DNA of 64,000 bases. Origin: Prostheceraeus crozeri. Taxonomy: Eukaryota > Platyhelminthes > Polycladida > Euryleptidae. The notes under the pieces are model-generated. The model was given only the letters and a program-made list of their open reading frames with translations. It had not been told where the DNA came from and searched no databases. How positions within the stretch are numbered: position 1 is the stretch's first letter; every line of letters starts with the position of its first letter. Both the position numbers and the translations under genes were made by a program. Location: contig CAJQUW010006388.1 in NCBI GenBank assembly GCA_907163375.1, positions 310,001-374,000 of the forward strand, in the 5' to 3' direction. Below, one piece after another: positions 24,325 to 36,169 of the stretch.

Positions 24325-27300
24325 AATGCATGTAATGTGATGAATGATGATTTTGATTTAATGAAATTCATTCTATTATCCAATTAGTCATGTTAATGAA
24401 GATTTAGAATAATACGAATAGCCAAAAATTCGCGCCCGTAGATTGACAAAGTAGAGTTGTTGAACGAAAAATCCATGTAGCAATTATCTCATAGATTTTG
24501 AGTTAAACAACCTCATTGTTGTTTGTTCAGTCAGGGATGTCTTTGAAACATACATGTAGAAAGTGATAGGGACTTCCAACTCTCAGTCTGTAGGATTTAG
24601 CTTTGGCCGGTTTGAAAATACAGATTGCAGAATTTTCATCAAAGATGTTGAGAAAGTGCACGGTCGTAAATTGCAGTTTCCAATCAGAAATGGAAAAACG
24701 GAGACAGGTAGATGAACGCCATTCCTAATATCATTGGTTAATAGAAAACAACAAGTGCATGACACTGGTCTTACAATGCGCCAAAGAATTGAATAAGAAG
24801 TGGACATAGTAGTAGTAGTAGTAGTAGCCATGCAATCTATCATTTTTTGATTCATGCATTGACTACCCTACAGGCATTCTTCGTGGAACATATATTTAGT
24901 TACGAAAAATTCCAACTGAAAATCAACTGAACATCGGAATCAAATCGGAATCAGAGAATATACGGATTTCATGTACAGAGAAGGTCGGGTTTAATATCAC
25001 CGTCAGAAATTTTTGATCATGGATGCCTATTGATGAAGGCGTCAAATAGTCTTCCTTCAAGCTTATTCATATTCAATTTCACCCACAATGCTTGGTTTCT
25101 AGTATATATTAGAGAGATTTGGGAAATGTGTTGTACTTTATGAAAACTGTGAATGACATATTATCCAATCAATCAAATCATTAGCTGAATGAAGGAATCC
25201 AACAAATTTGAATGAAGACCCAAAAATCTGTGTAGAAATAATTGAGTTGTCTGAAATTGAATTCAATGGGGCAGGTATAGTGCATCACTGATTATTTTGA
25301 TATCATCAAAATTGTATACAGCAAACAATAAATAATACTAAATGATTTTTTCTTCCATTTCCACATCCAGCTTCATTGATGGAAAACATTGAAAACTTCC
25401 AAAATATTGGTTCGGAGTCAGAAGCAATAGAAATTTTCAAGAACTGCATATTTTCAAGTTCTCCTGGACAAGTTGTGGTGTGTGATGAGATGAAGATTTT
25501 GTCATCTCTTAGATGTTGTGGAAAACACATTATTGGACATGCTGATGACTCGCGTATAAAAATTCCGTAGTATTCTAGCAATGATGGTTAAGTCTTCGTT
25601 TTAGAAAACCCATCCGTTCATTTGTCATACATCTCTTACCTGTATCTTAACTGACTTCAGAATTGATGAAGCAAATTTTAGAGAGTACTATTGAGATTGT
25701 GAAGTCTTTCGGTGGATATTCATACTTTATCTAAAGACAGATATTCATGTCACAAATCGAAACTCTCTGTTTACTAGTTCAGAAGGATCACAAAAGATCA
25801 AACAATTTCTCAGTGAAGCACATTGCTGAACCTCAGCTACGCCACCCTATTTATTATTTTGTCTCGTCCAATGATTGAAGTTTATTAGAAATAATTGGCT
25901 TACATAATTTGATCATAAATTCAGCTGCACAGTCTCAAAACATCCTATAATACTTTCCATCTATCGTCGTTCGAAAAGAAAGAAAATTTGTATTCTTCAG
26001 GCGCTTGACAGTATATCTGATAATTGCAATGATGCATCTGCATTTAGATCATTTTCTTGAAATTCGGGAACAATTGAACAACCGCTGTGTAACTGCTCAT
26101 AATCATATCCAGTTGATTGGTGAAATATAGGTTCCTGTAACTCATGAAAGCCATATGTCCAGAAACCTGTGTTCATTGAAAAGTGTTCATTGCAATGTAT
26201 AACTGCGAGCACATTTGAGAGGAAAGCAATGACTATGTGAAGAAAAGGCTGCGTTAGCAGTCGAGTCTGATAGTCATTGTTTTAGACTTAAGTGTCCAGC
26301 AATGAGATTTTATCTAACTTAGAAATTGCCTTCCCATTAATTTTAATATCAGAAATCAGTGATATTTGATGTTTACTGTTCAGCAATGAAGATCATTTTA
26401 CTAAATCCCATAGCATTTGAACCAGAGGAGAAAGTAGTTCCGAGTACATGCGTACTAAAGTACACAGGTACTCTGGTATAGTGCTAATTAATATAACAAA
26501 CAGTATATACACAATGTACATAAATAATAGAAATTTCTCCTCACAGTAGAGATATGCAAAGTAGCACCAAGTAAGTTCAACAGTATAGGACATAGATAGC
26601 AAACATTGAGTAGTAGATGCACTCAATAATTTAGCAATGAAGAGATGCACTAAATAAAGTGGGAGAAACTACTATTAGCATGACAAATGTTCACATTCAC
26701 AATCGCTGATGGTGTCAATAAGTTCATACTGATGCACGTCATATCAGATTAGATGCGATTGCATCAAGAAAGTTGTATATTTTTATCATGATCGCAAAAC
26801 CTGTGGATGAGTTTTTTCAACGTCCTAAGGGTCTGAACAATACTGAAGCAACCAATTGGCATGGTTCCAATTTGCCATTGACATCAGTTTCAAAAAATTG
26901 CTTGCATTTTTACACTCTTAAGAAATAACGAGGTGTTGAAATATTGATGGTTGATTGAACACCATTGACGAGTTGGTGCTGAAATATATATTTCTCTGTT
27001 TTATAGAAGTCTAGAAGCAAATAAGTCGTTGGTCACTTTTGACTAACCTTTCTCATCTCTGAGCCGATAAAACAATATCAAAACCCATTCTCAAAAATTC
27101 ATTATATGCTGTTGAATGCAGAATTGTGGATTTGCCAAATTCATCCGTTATGCAACTTGAACGCTCAATTTTATCCAAAATACAGTATGCTCGAGACATC
27201 AGTATTCATATTTCAGCTTGTTGTCTGTTTCATAGAGCATTTTTAGGAAATTATGTATGAAAATTTGCATTGAATCTCTCCAAATCAATTTTCACTTGCA

Positions 27301-27968
27301 CGATGTACGCATTCTATAAGAAATGTAGAATTCAAGCTACAGTATGTGTCCAATAAATGAAACTATGGAGCATTAAAATTTGAATTGGCTAACCGTCCGG
27401 CAATGAAACAGTCATAGCTTCTAAGAGAAGTCTACAACAGTGACACTGCGACACATGCATATGTCCATCAATGTCATATTGCTGACGCGGACTCGTACAT
27501 AGCAATGCCATTGATAAACTAGTCTGCGTGTCGTAGTTATTCATTGCTGTTCGAATTCAAACATGCTCACAGTTGCATTGTAATATGATTCTATGGTAAA
27601 ATCATTGCGATTAGGATTACATGATACATGGAGTGTATACAATACACAGATATCTTATTACAATGACAATGTAAAAATGTGAGTGTGCTAAATTCGTCAA
27701 ACGATATTCAGTCAGTACATGTAGTATTGAATTGCAACAAAGAGGTTAACTTTTGCCAGAAAATACCGGTCCAAAATTTCCGCTAAGGAAGTCACTATTT
27801 ACATCACTTATATGCATAGGTTGCTGTTGTTCCTGCTATCAGATGATTGTATCTGAAATTACACATTTATTATTCTGAATAATGCTTGGTACATAAATAT
27901 CCTATGAGAAGACTAATATCCTTTTGCAAACAGGTTCAATTTTGTCTCAAGTAAGTTAAGTATTTAAT
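24325..27968. other. Non-coding stretch
   Basis: Only a TAG microsatellite (24806-24829) and short random ORFs are seen. At 27969-28169 a 66-residue Gly-rich frame follows a splice-acceptor-like TTTCCTCAACAG. It may be an exon, but no domain is recognisable. Confidence 0.45.
24806..24829. repeat. (TAG)n microsatellite
   Basis: Seven to eight TAG units in a row. Confidence 0.9.
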
Positions 27969-28346
27969 ATGCTGAAGTTCCGCTTCTTTCCTCAACAGGA
28001 ACCACTGCGTATTGGAAGAACTGTCGCGAATCCAGCCCTATGTGGTAATACAGGACATTATCATCGAGGCCGATGGAGTGGCGGGGGAGGACCGTTTGAC
28101 TATGAATTTTATTATTTTTTTGCTAGCTTCAATTTCAAAGATAGACCAGTATCATCTGATGACATGTAATCTTTTGTAATCAAGCTTTTTCCATTCTGAA
28201 TTTTATCGGCATTTAGCGGGATAAATGTTATTTCTCGTATTTGTTTTATTTTAATAAACTGACTCAAAATTCATGGTTGTTCTTCAAATATCTCGGGAAT
28301 GAATTACAATGAAGGAAATGAAAACACGCGCAATACACCTCGAACA

Positions 28347-28372
28347 GAGGGAGAGAGAGAGAGAGAGAGAGA
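28347..28372. repeat. (GA)n microsatellite
   Basis: A run of about eleven GA units. Confidence 0.9.
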
Positions 28373-28570
28373 AATGGGATTTAACTGCATTGAATTTTAG
28401 GTTTCAATGAGTTTATGGAAATCTACCTATATCTGTTTACAAGAAGTGTATAAAGATAGAAGAATAATTAATCGGGGACGCTCATTGACCGCAACCAAAG
28501 TCTCGTTAAGGAAATCAAAATTAATCAATACAGAGCTGACTCCGCTCGGCGCCAATAGGAAGCGGATATC

Positions 28571-28694
28571 GCTTTCGTACGTGCATGTACGAAAGCAAAA
28601 ATGCACTGGTACATTTTGTTATTCTCGATTTGTACATACGCTTTCGTAGGGAAAATCTCTTCGCTTTCGTATCGTACAGTTTACAGTGTACGTG
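28571..28694 (-). repeat. Dispersed repeat, inverted relative of 11824-11930
   Basis: The segment begins with the palindrome GCTTTCGTAC-GTGCAT-GTACGAAAGC (28571-28596) and ends with a TTTACAGTGTA motif near 28692, the inverse of the TACACTGTAAA start at 11824. Internal TTTCGTA motifs are shared. It is probably a small non-autonomous transposon family. Confidence 0.4.
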
Positions 28695-28765
28695 CTCTCA
28701 ATAAAATCCGTTTTCCGAAAAAAGAAGTTTGTTTTTCAGTATGTAGTTTCAGAGTAGAGAGTATA

Positions 28766-29194
28766 CACTGTAAACCGTTGACTGACAATTGACAGACATT
28801 TATCCTAAAAATCGTCGGTCGTTGTTAGTTCTTGTAGGATGATTGCCACTGAACACCTACAATATATGACAAAAAGAGAAAAAATGAATAACAATGAAGT
28901 TTAGCTTGAATTTCATCAAAAAACAGGTAATTAGTTAAATTGTCTCACAATAGATCATGGTTTTGCCACACAATAATACAGATTGCCCAAAAGTCAAGCA
29001 ATCACTAATTGGAAAGAATCAATCAATCAATGTTAAACAGTTTTTGTTTAGTTAATTTACATACAAGGCATCTGTTTCGATGTCGGTGGGGAACCTACAA
29101 ACTCGTCGGATATCGCAGGGTATTGGAGGTGACAATCGTCGGTTGATCTTGTCAGTAATTTTGTAGGATAAATGTCGGGCTAGGGTTCACAGTG
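28766..29194. mobile_element. MITE-like element with CACTG ends and TA flanks
   Basis: The left end CACTGTAAACC and the right end (reverse complement CACTGTGAACC) are flanked by TA on both sides (28764-28765, 29195-29196). The match resumes inside the ends with GACATTTATCCT (left) and its inverted copy (right). At 429 bp and without a coding region it looks like a non-autonomous element. The TA duplication suggests a Tc1/mariner-like mover, though other CACTG-ended families are possible. Confidence 0.55.
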
Positions 29195-29196
29195 TA

Positions 29197-29960
29197 GAAT
29201 GGAGCAACCCTAGTGAACCGTTAATTCAACGGCATAATGTGCTCCAATTTTTCCGTAGTACAAAGCAAATTGCCAATTTACGTCAGTTTTGAGGAAAAGT
29301 GGATCAAACCTGCCATTAAGCTAATTGTCAAGCAGTTATAAGCACTTCACTAGGGAGCGTATCTCATCTTATCCCATTGCAGCATCAATAACAATTTCTT
29401 AATGTTAAATGATGATTTGTTGAAATAATAGTTCAACATTGCCTAATGACCAACACATTATGTTGCACTTGTCAGAAACTGTACCTTCGAGCCGGCAGCG
29501 AATTCATAGTGGCAAATTTCATTTACAGGCTGTGAGTTTACTGTCCTCCTCAATACAGATAGTGACTTCTAATGAGGCTCACGTAAGGTGATTCATTCAC
29601 CAGATCACTTTTTTAACCCTTAGAGACCCTGGAGCCCTATTTTCCATTATACTTTTTCTGCTGAGGATATTTCAATTGCTCGCGCCCATGTAAAATCATC
29701 ACTTTTGACAATGAATCTACATGTATCATTTCATTTCAATTGAATAAGTAGAAGTGTGGTAGATTGGCCAAGGGATACACTGGACCTCCCCATCATTTGT
29801 CAGAGTGTGTGAAAAAGCTCAGGTCTCTGACAGTTAAATGGTTTGTGAAATAGAATTACGGTGACGCTGCGGAGTGACATTTCTTCCATCATACTCGAAA
29901 TTCTTCGACATATCAGTCGAAAACATGCTTGATGACGATGCACGGGAGGTGATCAATTAT
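29197..29960. other. Non-coding stretch
   Basis: No gene or repeat I can support. Confidence 0.45.
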
Positions 29961-30151
29961 CTTCATATTTCGAGCATAAAGCGAAAGCACTCCCTCTTTT
30001 TTATAATCGTCTATTGGTTTGGTCAAACCTGTGAACAAGTCCTTGCAGGACGAAACGTCAGGGGTACTGCAATGATATTTTATTTTAACTACTACCAATA
30101 GACGATTATAAAAAAGATGGAGTGCTTTCGCTTTATGCTCGAAATATGAAG
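29961..30151. repeat. 57-bp near-perfect inverted repeat around a ribozyme-like loop
   Basis: The arms 29961-30017 and 30095-30151 match over 57 bp with one mismatch. The 77-base loop contains the hammerhead-like motif at 30027-30065. Penelope-like elements often carry inverted or partial terminal repeats with hammerhead motifs, and a Penelope endonuclease fragment follows directly, so this is probably a terminal structure of that element. Confidence 0.75.
30027..30065 (+). ncRNA. Hammerhead-ribozyme-like motif 1
   Basis: The motif can fold with outer stem ACCTG/CAGGGGT, inner stem GTCC-TTGC-AGGAC and single-stranded core segments TGAACAA and GAAAC. This matches the hammerhead plan (CUGANGA, stem, GAAA), with changes in the first core segment, so activity is doubtful. 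Confidence 0.5.
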
Positions 30152-30169
30152 ATAAATGTAAAACATGCA

Positions 30170-30523
30170 ACGTAATTATAACAGGGAAATCAATTGAATT
30201 TGCTCGAGTTGAAAATTCTATGAAATTAGAAAAAACTTGAACTGCAAATCTTCCAACGTTAGTTACAAGCTGATATGTCAGTGTGGTGAATATTACATCG
30301 GACAGACAGGGACTCTTTTAGTCACAGAATGACACTTCACCGCCAGCACATTAATATGGCTAATTCAGCCATTCTGAAAGTTAGCAGACATATAGCAGCC
30401 TGTGGTAAAGTATATTCAGCGGCCCCCTTTAATCAATTGTCCCCGAGTGCATCTAAATTAGAACGGGAAAGGAAAGAATCTATGTTCATTGAGTTATTTA
30501 GGCCATCTTTGAATTCCCAATGA
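30170..30523 (+). pseudogene. Penelope-like element 1: GIY-YIG endonuclease fragment
   Basis: The translation shows YKLICQCGEYYIGQTG near 30265-30315, the start of a GIY-YIG nuclease as joined to Penelope-type reverse transcriptases, followed by His-rich and C-terminal segments to a stop at 30523. The reverse transcriptase part is absent. It lies between the hairpin at 29961-30151 and a second hammerhead-like motif at 30633. Confidence 0.7.
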
Positions 30524-30632
30524 TGCTAGCCTTCAGTTATTGTGTAAAGATATCATATTTCGCTTAATTAGAATGAGTTTCATATTATTTGTCTATGTCA
30601 TGTATCATTTTGATATTTTGTAATTCACTTAA

Positions 30633-30671
30633 TAGCCTTGACAAGCCAGAAACTGGTGAAATCGATTGGCT
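30633..30671 (+). ncRNA. Hammerhead-ribozyme-like motif 2
   Basis: Outer stem AGCC/GGCT, inner stem GCCAG-AAA-CTGGT, core segments TTGACAA and GAAATC. It is the same layout as motif 1 and lies just after the endonuclease fragment, where Penelope elements carry such motifs. It is degenerate. Confidence 0.45.
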
Positions 30672-31863
30672 GCCTTATTATATCATTTGAGACCAAGTCT
30701 AGTGTTTCTTACTTTATCTTATTTCCAACATTTGCCAAAGCTTTTCTTTTTAATATATAAAAAGGGAGGATCCTAAAATTCCTAGAAAATATTGGAGGAA
30801 ACCAATAGCTTATCTTCCTGAAGAGGAACACATGTTAAGAGAATCATTGTCAGTGTCTGAATGCAAAAATGAATTCGCGCGAAAATTAAAGCTGAATATG
30901 TAGCTAAACTAGATAAAGATGTAGAAAATTGTTTCAGAGCTATGTTTAGTAATGAAGTAGCAGCAGAGAAGCTACGAGAATGGAAAACTGAAACGGTGAT
31001 GGAAGAACTTTTAAGTCACTCGGTAAGCGAAGAAAGGAGCAAATTCTTTTCTTCTGATAAACGTATGATTTCTTTTAAATTGATTATTCAAAATTCCTCA
31101 ATCTCGAAATAATGAACCAGTAAATTCAACTTATAGGCGTAGGTCAAACACTAAAGACAAAAGACAAAAGTTGTTTATTTCCAAAAACATTGGAAAACAA
31201 TATTACAATTTTGAGGTATAAACTCGTATATTGGTTGAATACATTCAAATACAGCGTGCGGTCAGTGCTGTAGAAAAAAATTAAGCAGATCACTAATGAA
31301 TTTCAAAGAAACAATTTTCAAAATTTTGATCGTACCCGATATTATAATAGACCATTCTACAATCTCTTCAATATTAGTTGTGGTCCCCGTAATTTTGCCA
31401 ACACACACTTTAATAACTGGAATTTGGAATTTAGTAATCGTCCTTATTGTAATCAATTCAGTAATTTTGATTCATTTAGGTTGAGTAATGCAAGCAATCC
31501 TAATTCTTACAGACCAACACGTCTAAATTTTCGAAATCGTCGAAAGAATTACAATTTCGGTAAAAACAAAAGACCTTGTTATCTAGAGGCTGCAAAGTCA
31601 CTCCTTTCCCGAAAAGCAATATAAATGATGTCCGTCAGGAGTCAGCTTCTTTTTTGTAGAAAATTACGTCTAATTGATTTTTTTGATAATACTGCTTCCG
31701 ATGAAACTTCATATCAATCTCTTGCGCGAAATCCGTCTACTTTTGATCCTCCAAAGGGTATTAATAACACTTTGGACTGTTGCATTGAATTGACATCTAA
31801 TAATGTTAATACACTATCGAATCTTAGAAAAACTAATATAGTAACTTATCATTTCATAAAGAA

Positions 31864-33112
31864 ATGACCTTGAAGGAGCTAAGAGAAGCTGAACAGCTGT
31901 ACATTATAAATGCTGATAAGGGAGGCTCTTTTGTAATTGTCGATTATGATGATTACAAGCGATGTATACTTAATGAACGTTTGAGTGATGAAACAACGCA
32001 TACTTCAATTGAAAACTATGTAACAACTACTGTGAACATCATCAAAAAGTTATGCAATAAACTCAACGGATGTCTTACCAAGAAAACAAGTGATTATTTA
32101 TACACATTTGATGCTACCATGCCGCATTTTATGGTTTGCCAAAGGTACATAAATTAGGAACATATTTAGCTGCTTCAAAGATAGATCAGTATGGTTATGT
32201 GCAAGTTGATTTGCCTACTGAGTTAAAGTTTCGCCCCATCATTTCCAATGTCCACAGTCCAACAAGCCATCTAAGTAACTTCATAGATGAACTTTTTAAA
32301 CCACTAGTCGTTCCTTTGAATAGGTACTGCAAAGATTCATGTGATTTCATTTCTAAACTGCCTCAATCAATATCAGCGGAAACGAGCTATGTCATTCGAC
32401 GTGGTGTCTCTCTATACAAATATTGACAGTGTATTAGGCATGTCTGCTATAGAATTTTGGGTTATGAAAAATAGGAGCATGGTTCACGAACGTTTTTCTG
32501 TTGCAGTTATTTTAGAAGCAATCAAACTAGTATTAACTAATAATTACTTCACATTCGAATCACAAGTTTATCTGCAGACGTCAGGTACGGCTATGGGCAC
32601 TAAAGTGGCCCCAACCTATGCTTCGCTAGCCTTAGGATATATTGAAGAGAGAAATAATACCTTCACTCAAGAACTTTTGCCTGCTTAATGTTATGTATGA
32701 TCTGTTTCTTTCTTCTTGACTGCGGTACTTAGACGATTGCTTTATCATTTGGTATGAATCGTTTGGTGATGCCAATGAGTTTCTTTCCTTCCTGAACACT
32801 TTAGATTCAAAAATTAAATTCACTTCAGAGATCAATTCAGAGAGACTCAACTTTTTGGATGTATTAGTTTACAAGGATGGAAATAAGATCGAGAAAGATA
32901 TATACTCAAAGCCAACTAACAGTCATAACTACGTGCCGTTCAATTCTGGTCATTCAAGACATGTCTTGCGGAACATCCCGTCTCTGATGACGAATCGGAT
33001 AATCAGAATATCATCAAACAAAAATGTCAAACTAAAAAGACTTGAAGAAATGCGCATAAGACTCAAAAACCTAGGTTATCCAAATAAGTTATTAAATGAT
33101 GCTATCTCTTAA
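31864..33112 (+). pseudogene. Penelope-like element 2: reverse transcriptase
   Basis: Penelope RTs are related to telomerase and copy RNA at exposed DNA ends. Characteristic blocks appear in order: NADKGGSFVIVDYDD near 31908, FRPIISNVHSPTSH near 32230, SFDVVSLYTN near 32393, TSGTAMGTKVAPTYA near 32578 (highly typical of Penelope), RYLDDCFIIW near 32720 and ERLNFLDVLVYKDG near 32840. The blocks are in more than one frame, so the gene is decayed. Confidence 0.85.
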
Positions 33113-33157
33113 TCTAGGATAACACGTCCTAACGAGCACCGAACTATTGATGATAAA

Positions 33158-33615
33158 GTGATTTCCTATGTGAAAACCTTCAATCCGAATAATCCTGACG
33201 CATTTAAAGAAATTATTACTCCATCCTTCTCAAGCTTGAAACTAACCTCAAAATTCAAAAAGTGCAGATTAAGACCTTGCCATCAACAACCGAGATCTTT
33301 ATTGAATTTAATAGCAAGACGTAATCGTATGGAGATAAATGGTGTGCAGAAATGGCATGATAAACGATGTGAGTGCTGTAAATCTCTGTTAATCGGAAAG
33401 ATATTCAATGATAGGAAAAATGGAGAACGGAGACAATTTCAGATCAAATCCAATATGACCTGTAATTCCAGAAACACAATTTATGCTCTGCAATGTGCAG
33501 GATGTAGAGCAACTTTCATCGGCCAAACAGGAGATTCTTTGCGCGCAAGAGTTCGAGAGCACAGTCAACAAATAAGGGATGAGAACTATCCCTTCCGCTA
33601 TGCTAGTAATCATAT
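33158..33615 (+). pseudogene. Penelope-like element 2: zinc segment and GIY-YIG endonuclease, first part
   Basis: The frame holds a C-x-C-C segment (KRCECCKSLL near 33362) and the GIY-YIG start IYALQCAGCRATFIGQTG near 33478, then an ARVREHSQQI helix. The reading sense passes into the terminal repeat of the inserted element at 33616. Beyond that element, at 35595, coding sense for the domain's end (a Cys-Ala-Arg segment, then a short hydrophobic end) resumes. Confidence 0.8.
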
Positions 33616-35594
33616 GAAGGGCTTGGGCGTAAAAGGGGATAAGCCACACCTACCTAATTTTACAGGAGAGCAGTTTAAAGTTTTTGACATAACACTGTGC
33701 AAAAAGTATGCAAGCTATTCTCCTGGTAGTGTGAGAATATAATGCCATACGCATCAATTGCATAATGACAAACTATCGAAGCAATTGATTCAGCAGATTG
33801 ACTTGTACAGGAATCCGAATGTACACTTGCAACTGTATTTTTGTGGCTTATCCCCTTTTACGTGCAAAGATTTGGAACAATGAAATGTTGAAACTTAGTA
33901 TCTTCCTTTTTAGCCATTTCAGCAAGTACTATATACTGTAAATTTTATTTATGCGCATCAAATAGAATTTTGTATTTTACATATTTGTGCAACTCTGATT
34001 AAATCAATTCGTTTAATTTGGATTATATTGCATTTAGGCCCTATACCGGTACTATCGAAATAATCCCGTCTAAGCACATCCCCTTTCACAAAAACGGCAT
34101 TAAAATATTTAACACAAAATTCAAAATGATTCCACAATTAGTAAACTATGAAGTTCATTTCATTCTTAAACTGCAAGCATCGAGCAAGTCATCTCTACTC
34201 TAGGTCTAATGTCAAAATGTCGCGTTAATATAGGCGTTGAGCAATACAAGACAAAAAACGGGAAAATGATTAGTTGATTTAAACGGTTTAATATAAAGCG
34301 CATACATGACTCGCAATTTGTGAAAAACAGACTGTTATTTTCAAATCTGACTATTAAAATGTCTTACTTTGTACATGTAGGCCTACATGTACTGGCTACA
34401 TTTACATATGCGGTAATGTTAATGTTCATCCTCATCCAATGTCTTCCACGTAAACATCAGTGTCCACCTTTGTATCACCTTTCAGTTGCTGATAGAAATG
34501 ATGCGACACAGGAGGAATGTAGGCTGGCAGAAGACTGAGCACATCACGCAATTTTGACTGCTTGACAGTAACACACGCATTGTTTTTTCAAGGAACTGTG
34601 GATAATCGTGTTCTAATGCCTCTTGTTGCAGGCTCAATCAAGGCTTCGTTGAATAGACCACTGAGTGAGACTTTCAGCAGCATCTTCCCGGGATGTTCAT
34701 CATCGAAGCGGAAAACTTGAGCCTTGGAGAATTCCAGCTTCTGTCCATCGATAGTCCGCGTTTGCCGCTTTATTGGAAGCTTGGACATCTTCTTGAAGTC
34801 ATTCACAGTCATTATCTTTACTTTGAACTTGTTGATGGATGCGATAAGTACTGCCCACTTCTGAGGCCCACACGTGTTCTTTCCTTCGGCTTGCTTTTTC
34901 AATCGACCGAAGTCCCGATCACATGGCAAATGCGTGTGACCTGTCACAAGGAAGACGTGCGTAATGCTTCGGAACTTCTTTTCCTTCACCAGATTGCACC
35001 ACAACGACATGATGGTCCAATTTTTGTTCTGTCCCTTGCAATTATCGCTGAACACGACAAGATCCTCCTTCAACTCGTTTGTCTGCAGATGCTGAAGCAA
35101 GATGCTAGCGACTTCATCAACCCCTTTCATAATCATCCTGTTCATTGTCTATTTGGATCCTGAGACGATCACACTTGCAACATGTGTCCGATTTGGGTAG
35201 CTTAAATATTATATTGAAGTCACTGCAGAAGGTTCTGCGATAGAAGTCCTCTGAAAAAAGGAGTCAATGTTCCTTTCTTCGCCAATGGAGGATCAGAGGA
35301 TGCGTCACTCCCTCAAGCGTAGGGTGAAACACGAGACAACGTTTAGTTCATCGTCTTCTGCTCACCTATAGTAATAAAGGCCGCAGACTTTCAAGTGTAG
35401 TTGTGGCTTATCCCCTTATTCATGCCAAAGTGATGTGGCTTATGCCCTTATGCACTTTCTGGAAACCATGCAAGGAAAGTTCAGATCGTCGTATAAATCA
35501 GTGAAACGAAGCTTTATGATGCACTTAATCATCACATGAAATATCTCCATTTTCGAAAAAATGTGGCTTATCCCCTTTTACGCCCAAGCCCTTC
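33616..35594. mobile_element. 2-kb inverted-repeat DNA transposon with DUF7869-like ORF
   Basis: Both ends carry a perfect 32-bp inverted repeat beginning GAAGGGCTTGGGCGTAAAAG (33616-33647 and 35563-35594). ATAT flanks both sides (33612-33615 and 35595-35598), which would be a 4-bp target duplication. With one ATAT removed, the host Penelope frame reads straight through. The motif GTGGCTTATCCCCTTTTACG from the inner part of the repeat recurs inside at 33843, 35403 (variant) and 35435 (variant). The single coding segment (34588-35145, -) is shorter than the family's usual protein, so this may be an internally deleted copy. The superfamily is not clear to me. Confidence 0.85.
34588..35145 (-). 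CDS. DUF7869-like protein, partial (likely transposase part)
   Basis: The 185 residues show VVFSDNCKGQNKNW near residue 30 and FLVTGHTHLPCDRDFG near residue 65. These two signatures are shared by a family of proteins common in invertebrate genomes and annotated as DUF7869-like. The spaced acidic residues in an RNase H-like setting make a DDE-type nuclease plausible, but that is inference. A C-terminal region with Lys/Arg-rich and FRFDDEHPG segments follows. A splice-acceptor-like CCAAATAG lies just upstream, so 5' exons may once have existed, but only about 400 bp remain before the terminal repeat. It is the only gene of the inverted-repeat element. Confidence 0.65.
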   Translation of the reverse strand: MNRMIMKGVDEVASILLQHLQTNELKEDLVVFSDNCKGQNKNWTIMSLWCNLVKEKKFRSITHVFLVTGHTHLPCDRDFGRLKKQAEGKNTCGPQKWAVLIASINKFKVKIMTVNDFKKMSKLPIKRQTRTIDGQKLEFSKAQVFRFDDEHPGKMLLKVSLSGLFNEALIEPATRGIRTRLSTVP

Positions 35595-35894
35595 ATATAT
35601 TCAAATGTGCACGAAACTCCAACCCATTGCTCAATGTCATACCGTTTTTATAATTATCACCTACCACCACACAAAATAGTATAGGGAAGAGAAAGAAAAG
35701 TTCTTTATCAGAAGGATTGATGCCTCCTTAAATAGGGATACTTAGTTTGTTACAATGTTTCCTTTTTCAGTTTAATGGTGACAGAGACATCATTATTTTT
35801 CTTTGGTGTTTCGGTATCATACTCACATAGATTTTAAATGCTATGACTTTAATTCAGTTTCATGATATACGAATTGTATAACAGATCATTCTAT

Positions 35895-35934
35895 GCCCTT
35901 GAGAAGTCTGCAACAGGCAGAAACCGGTCGGGGT
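35895..35934 (+). ncRNA. Hammerhead-ribozyme-like motif 3
   Basis: Outer stem GCCC/GGGGT, inner stem TCTGC-AACA-GGCAGA, core segments TTGAGAAG and GAAAC (the last overlapping the stem). It is in the 3' region of Penelope-like element 2, the usual place. It is degenerate. Confidence 0.45.
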
Positions 35935-36169
35935 GTCTTATTTATTTGCTCAGTTTTTTTACAACATCCGGGTGTGATTTCATGCTGGTATTTTGAAGGA
36001 AAAAATAAGTTTTTTCTCAACCGAACATGTTTCAGAATGTAAAATCGTTCCATCTTCAGAAGCAAACACGAGTAAAGGTAAAATCAGGGGTTTATATACA
36101 GAATTCATGGCGTGATGCAAATACAGTTCAAAGGAAAAGCTTTCAGGACAAAACTGCGGAGAAAGAGAG

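Larger units (their letters stand above)
30780..35940 (+). mobile_element. Penelope-like element 2, split by a DNA transposon
   Basis: A Penelope-type retroelement lies in forward orientation: a poorly defined Lys/Asn-rich N-terminal region (about 30780-31620), reverse transcriptase (31864 to about 33110), linker and zinc-binding Cys-Cys-x-x-Cys-Cys segment, GIY-YIG endonuclease (33158-33615, resuming at 35595), and a 3' region with a hammerhead-like motif (35895-35934). The element is broken in several places. The inserted 2-kb element occupies 33616-35594. The exact 5' limit is uncertain. Confidence 0.8.

Noticed and set aside
25306-25581. Overlapping ORFs on both strands
   Set aside because: Open on both strands over the same 200 bases with no recognisable domain; typical chance ORFs.
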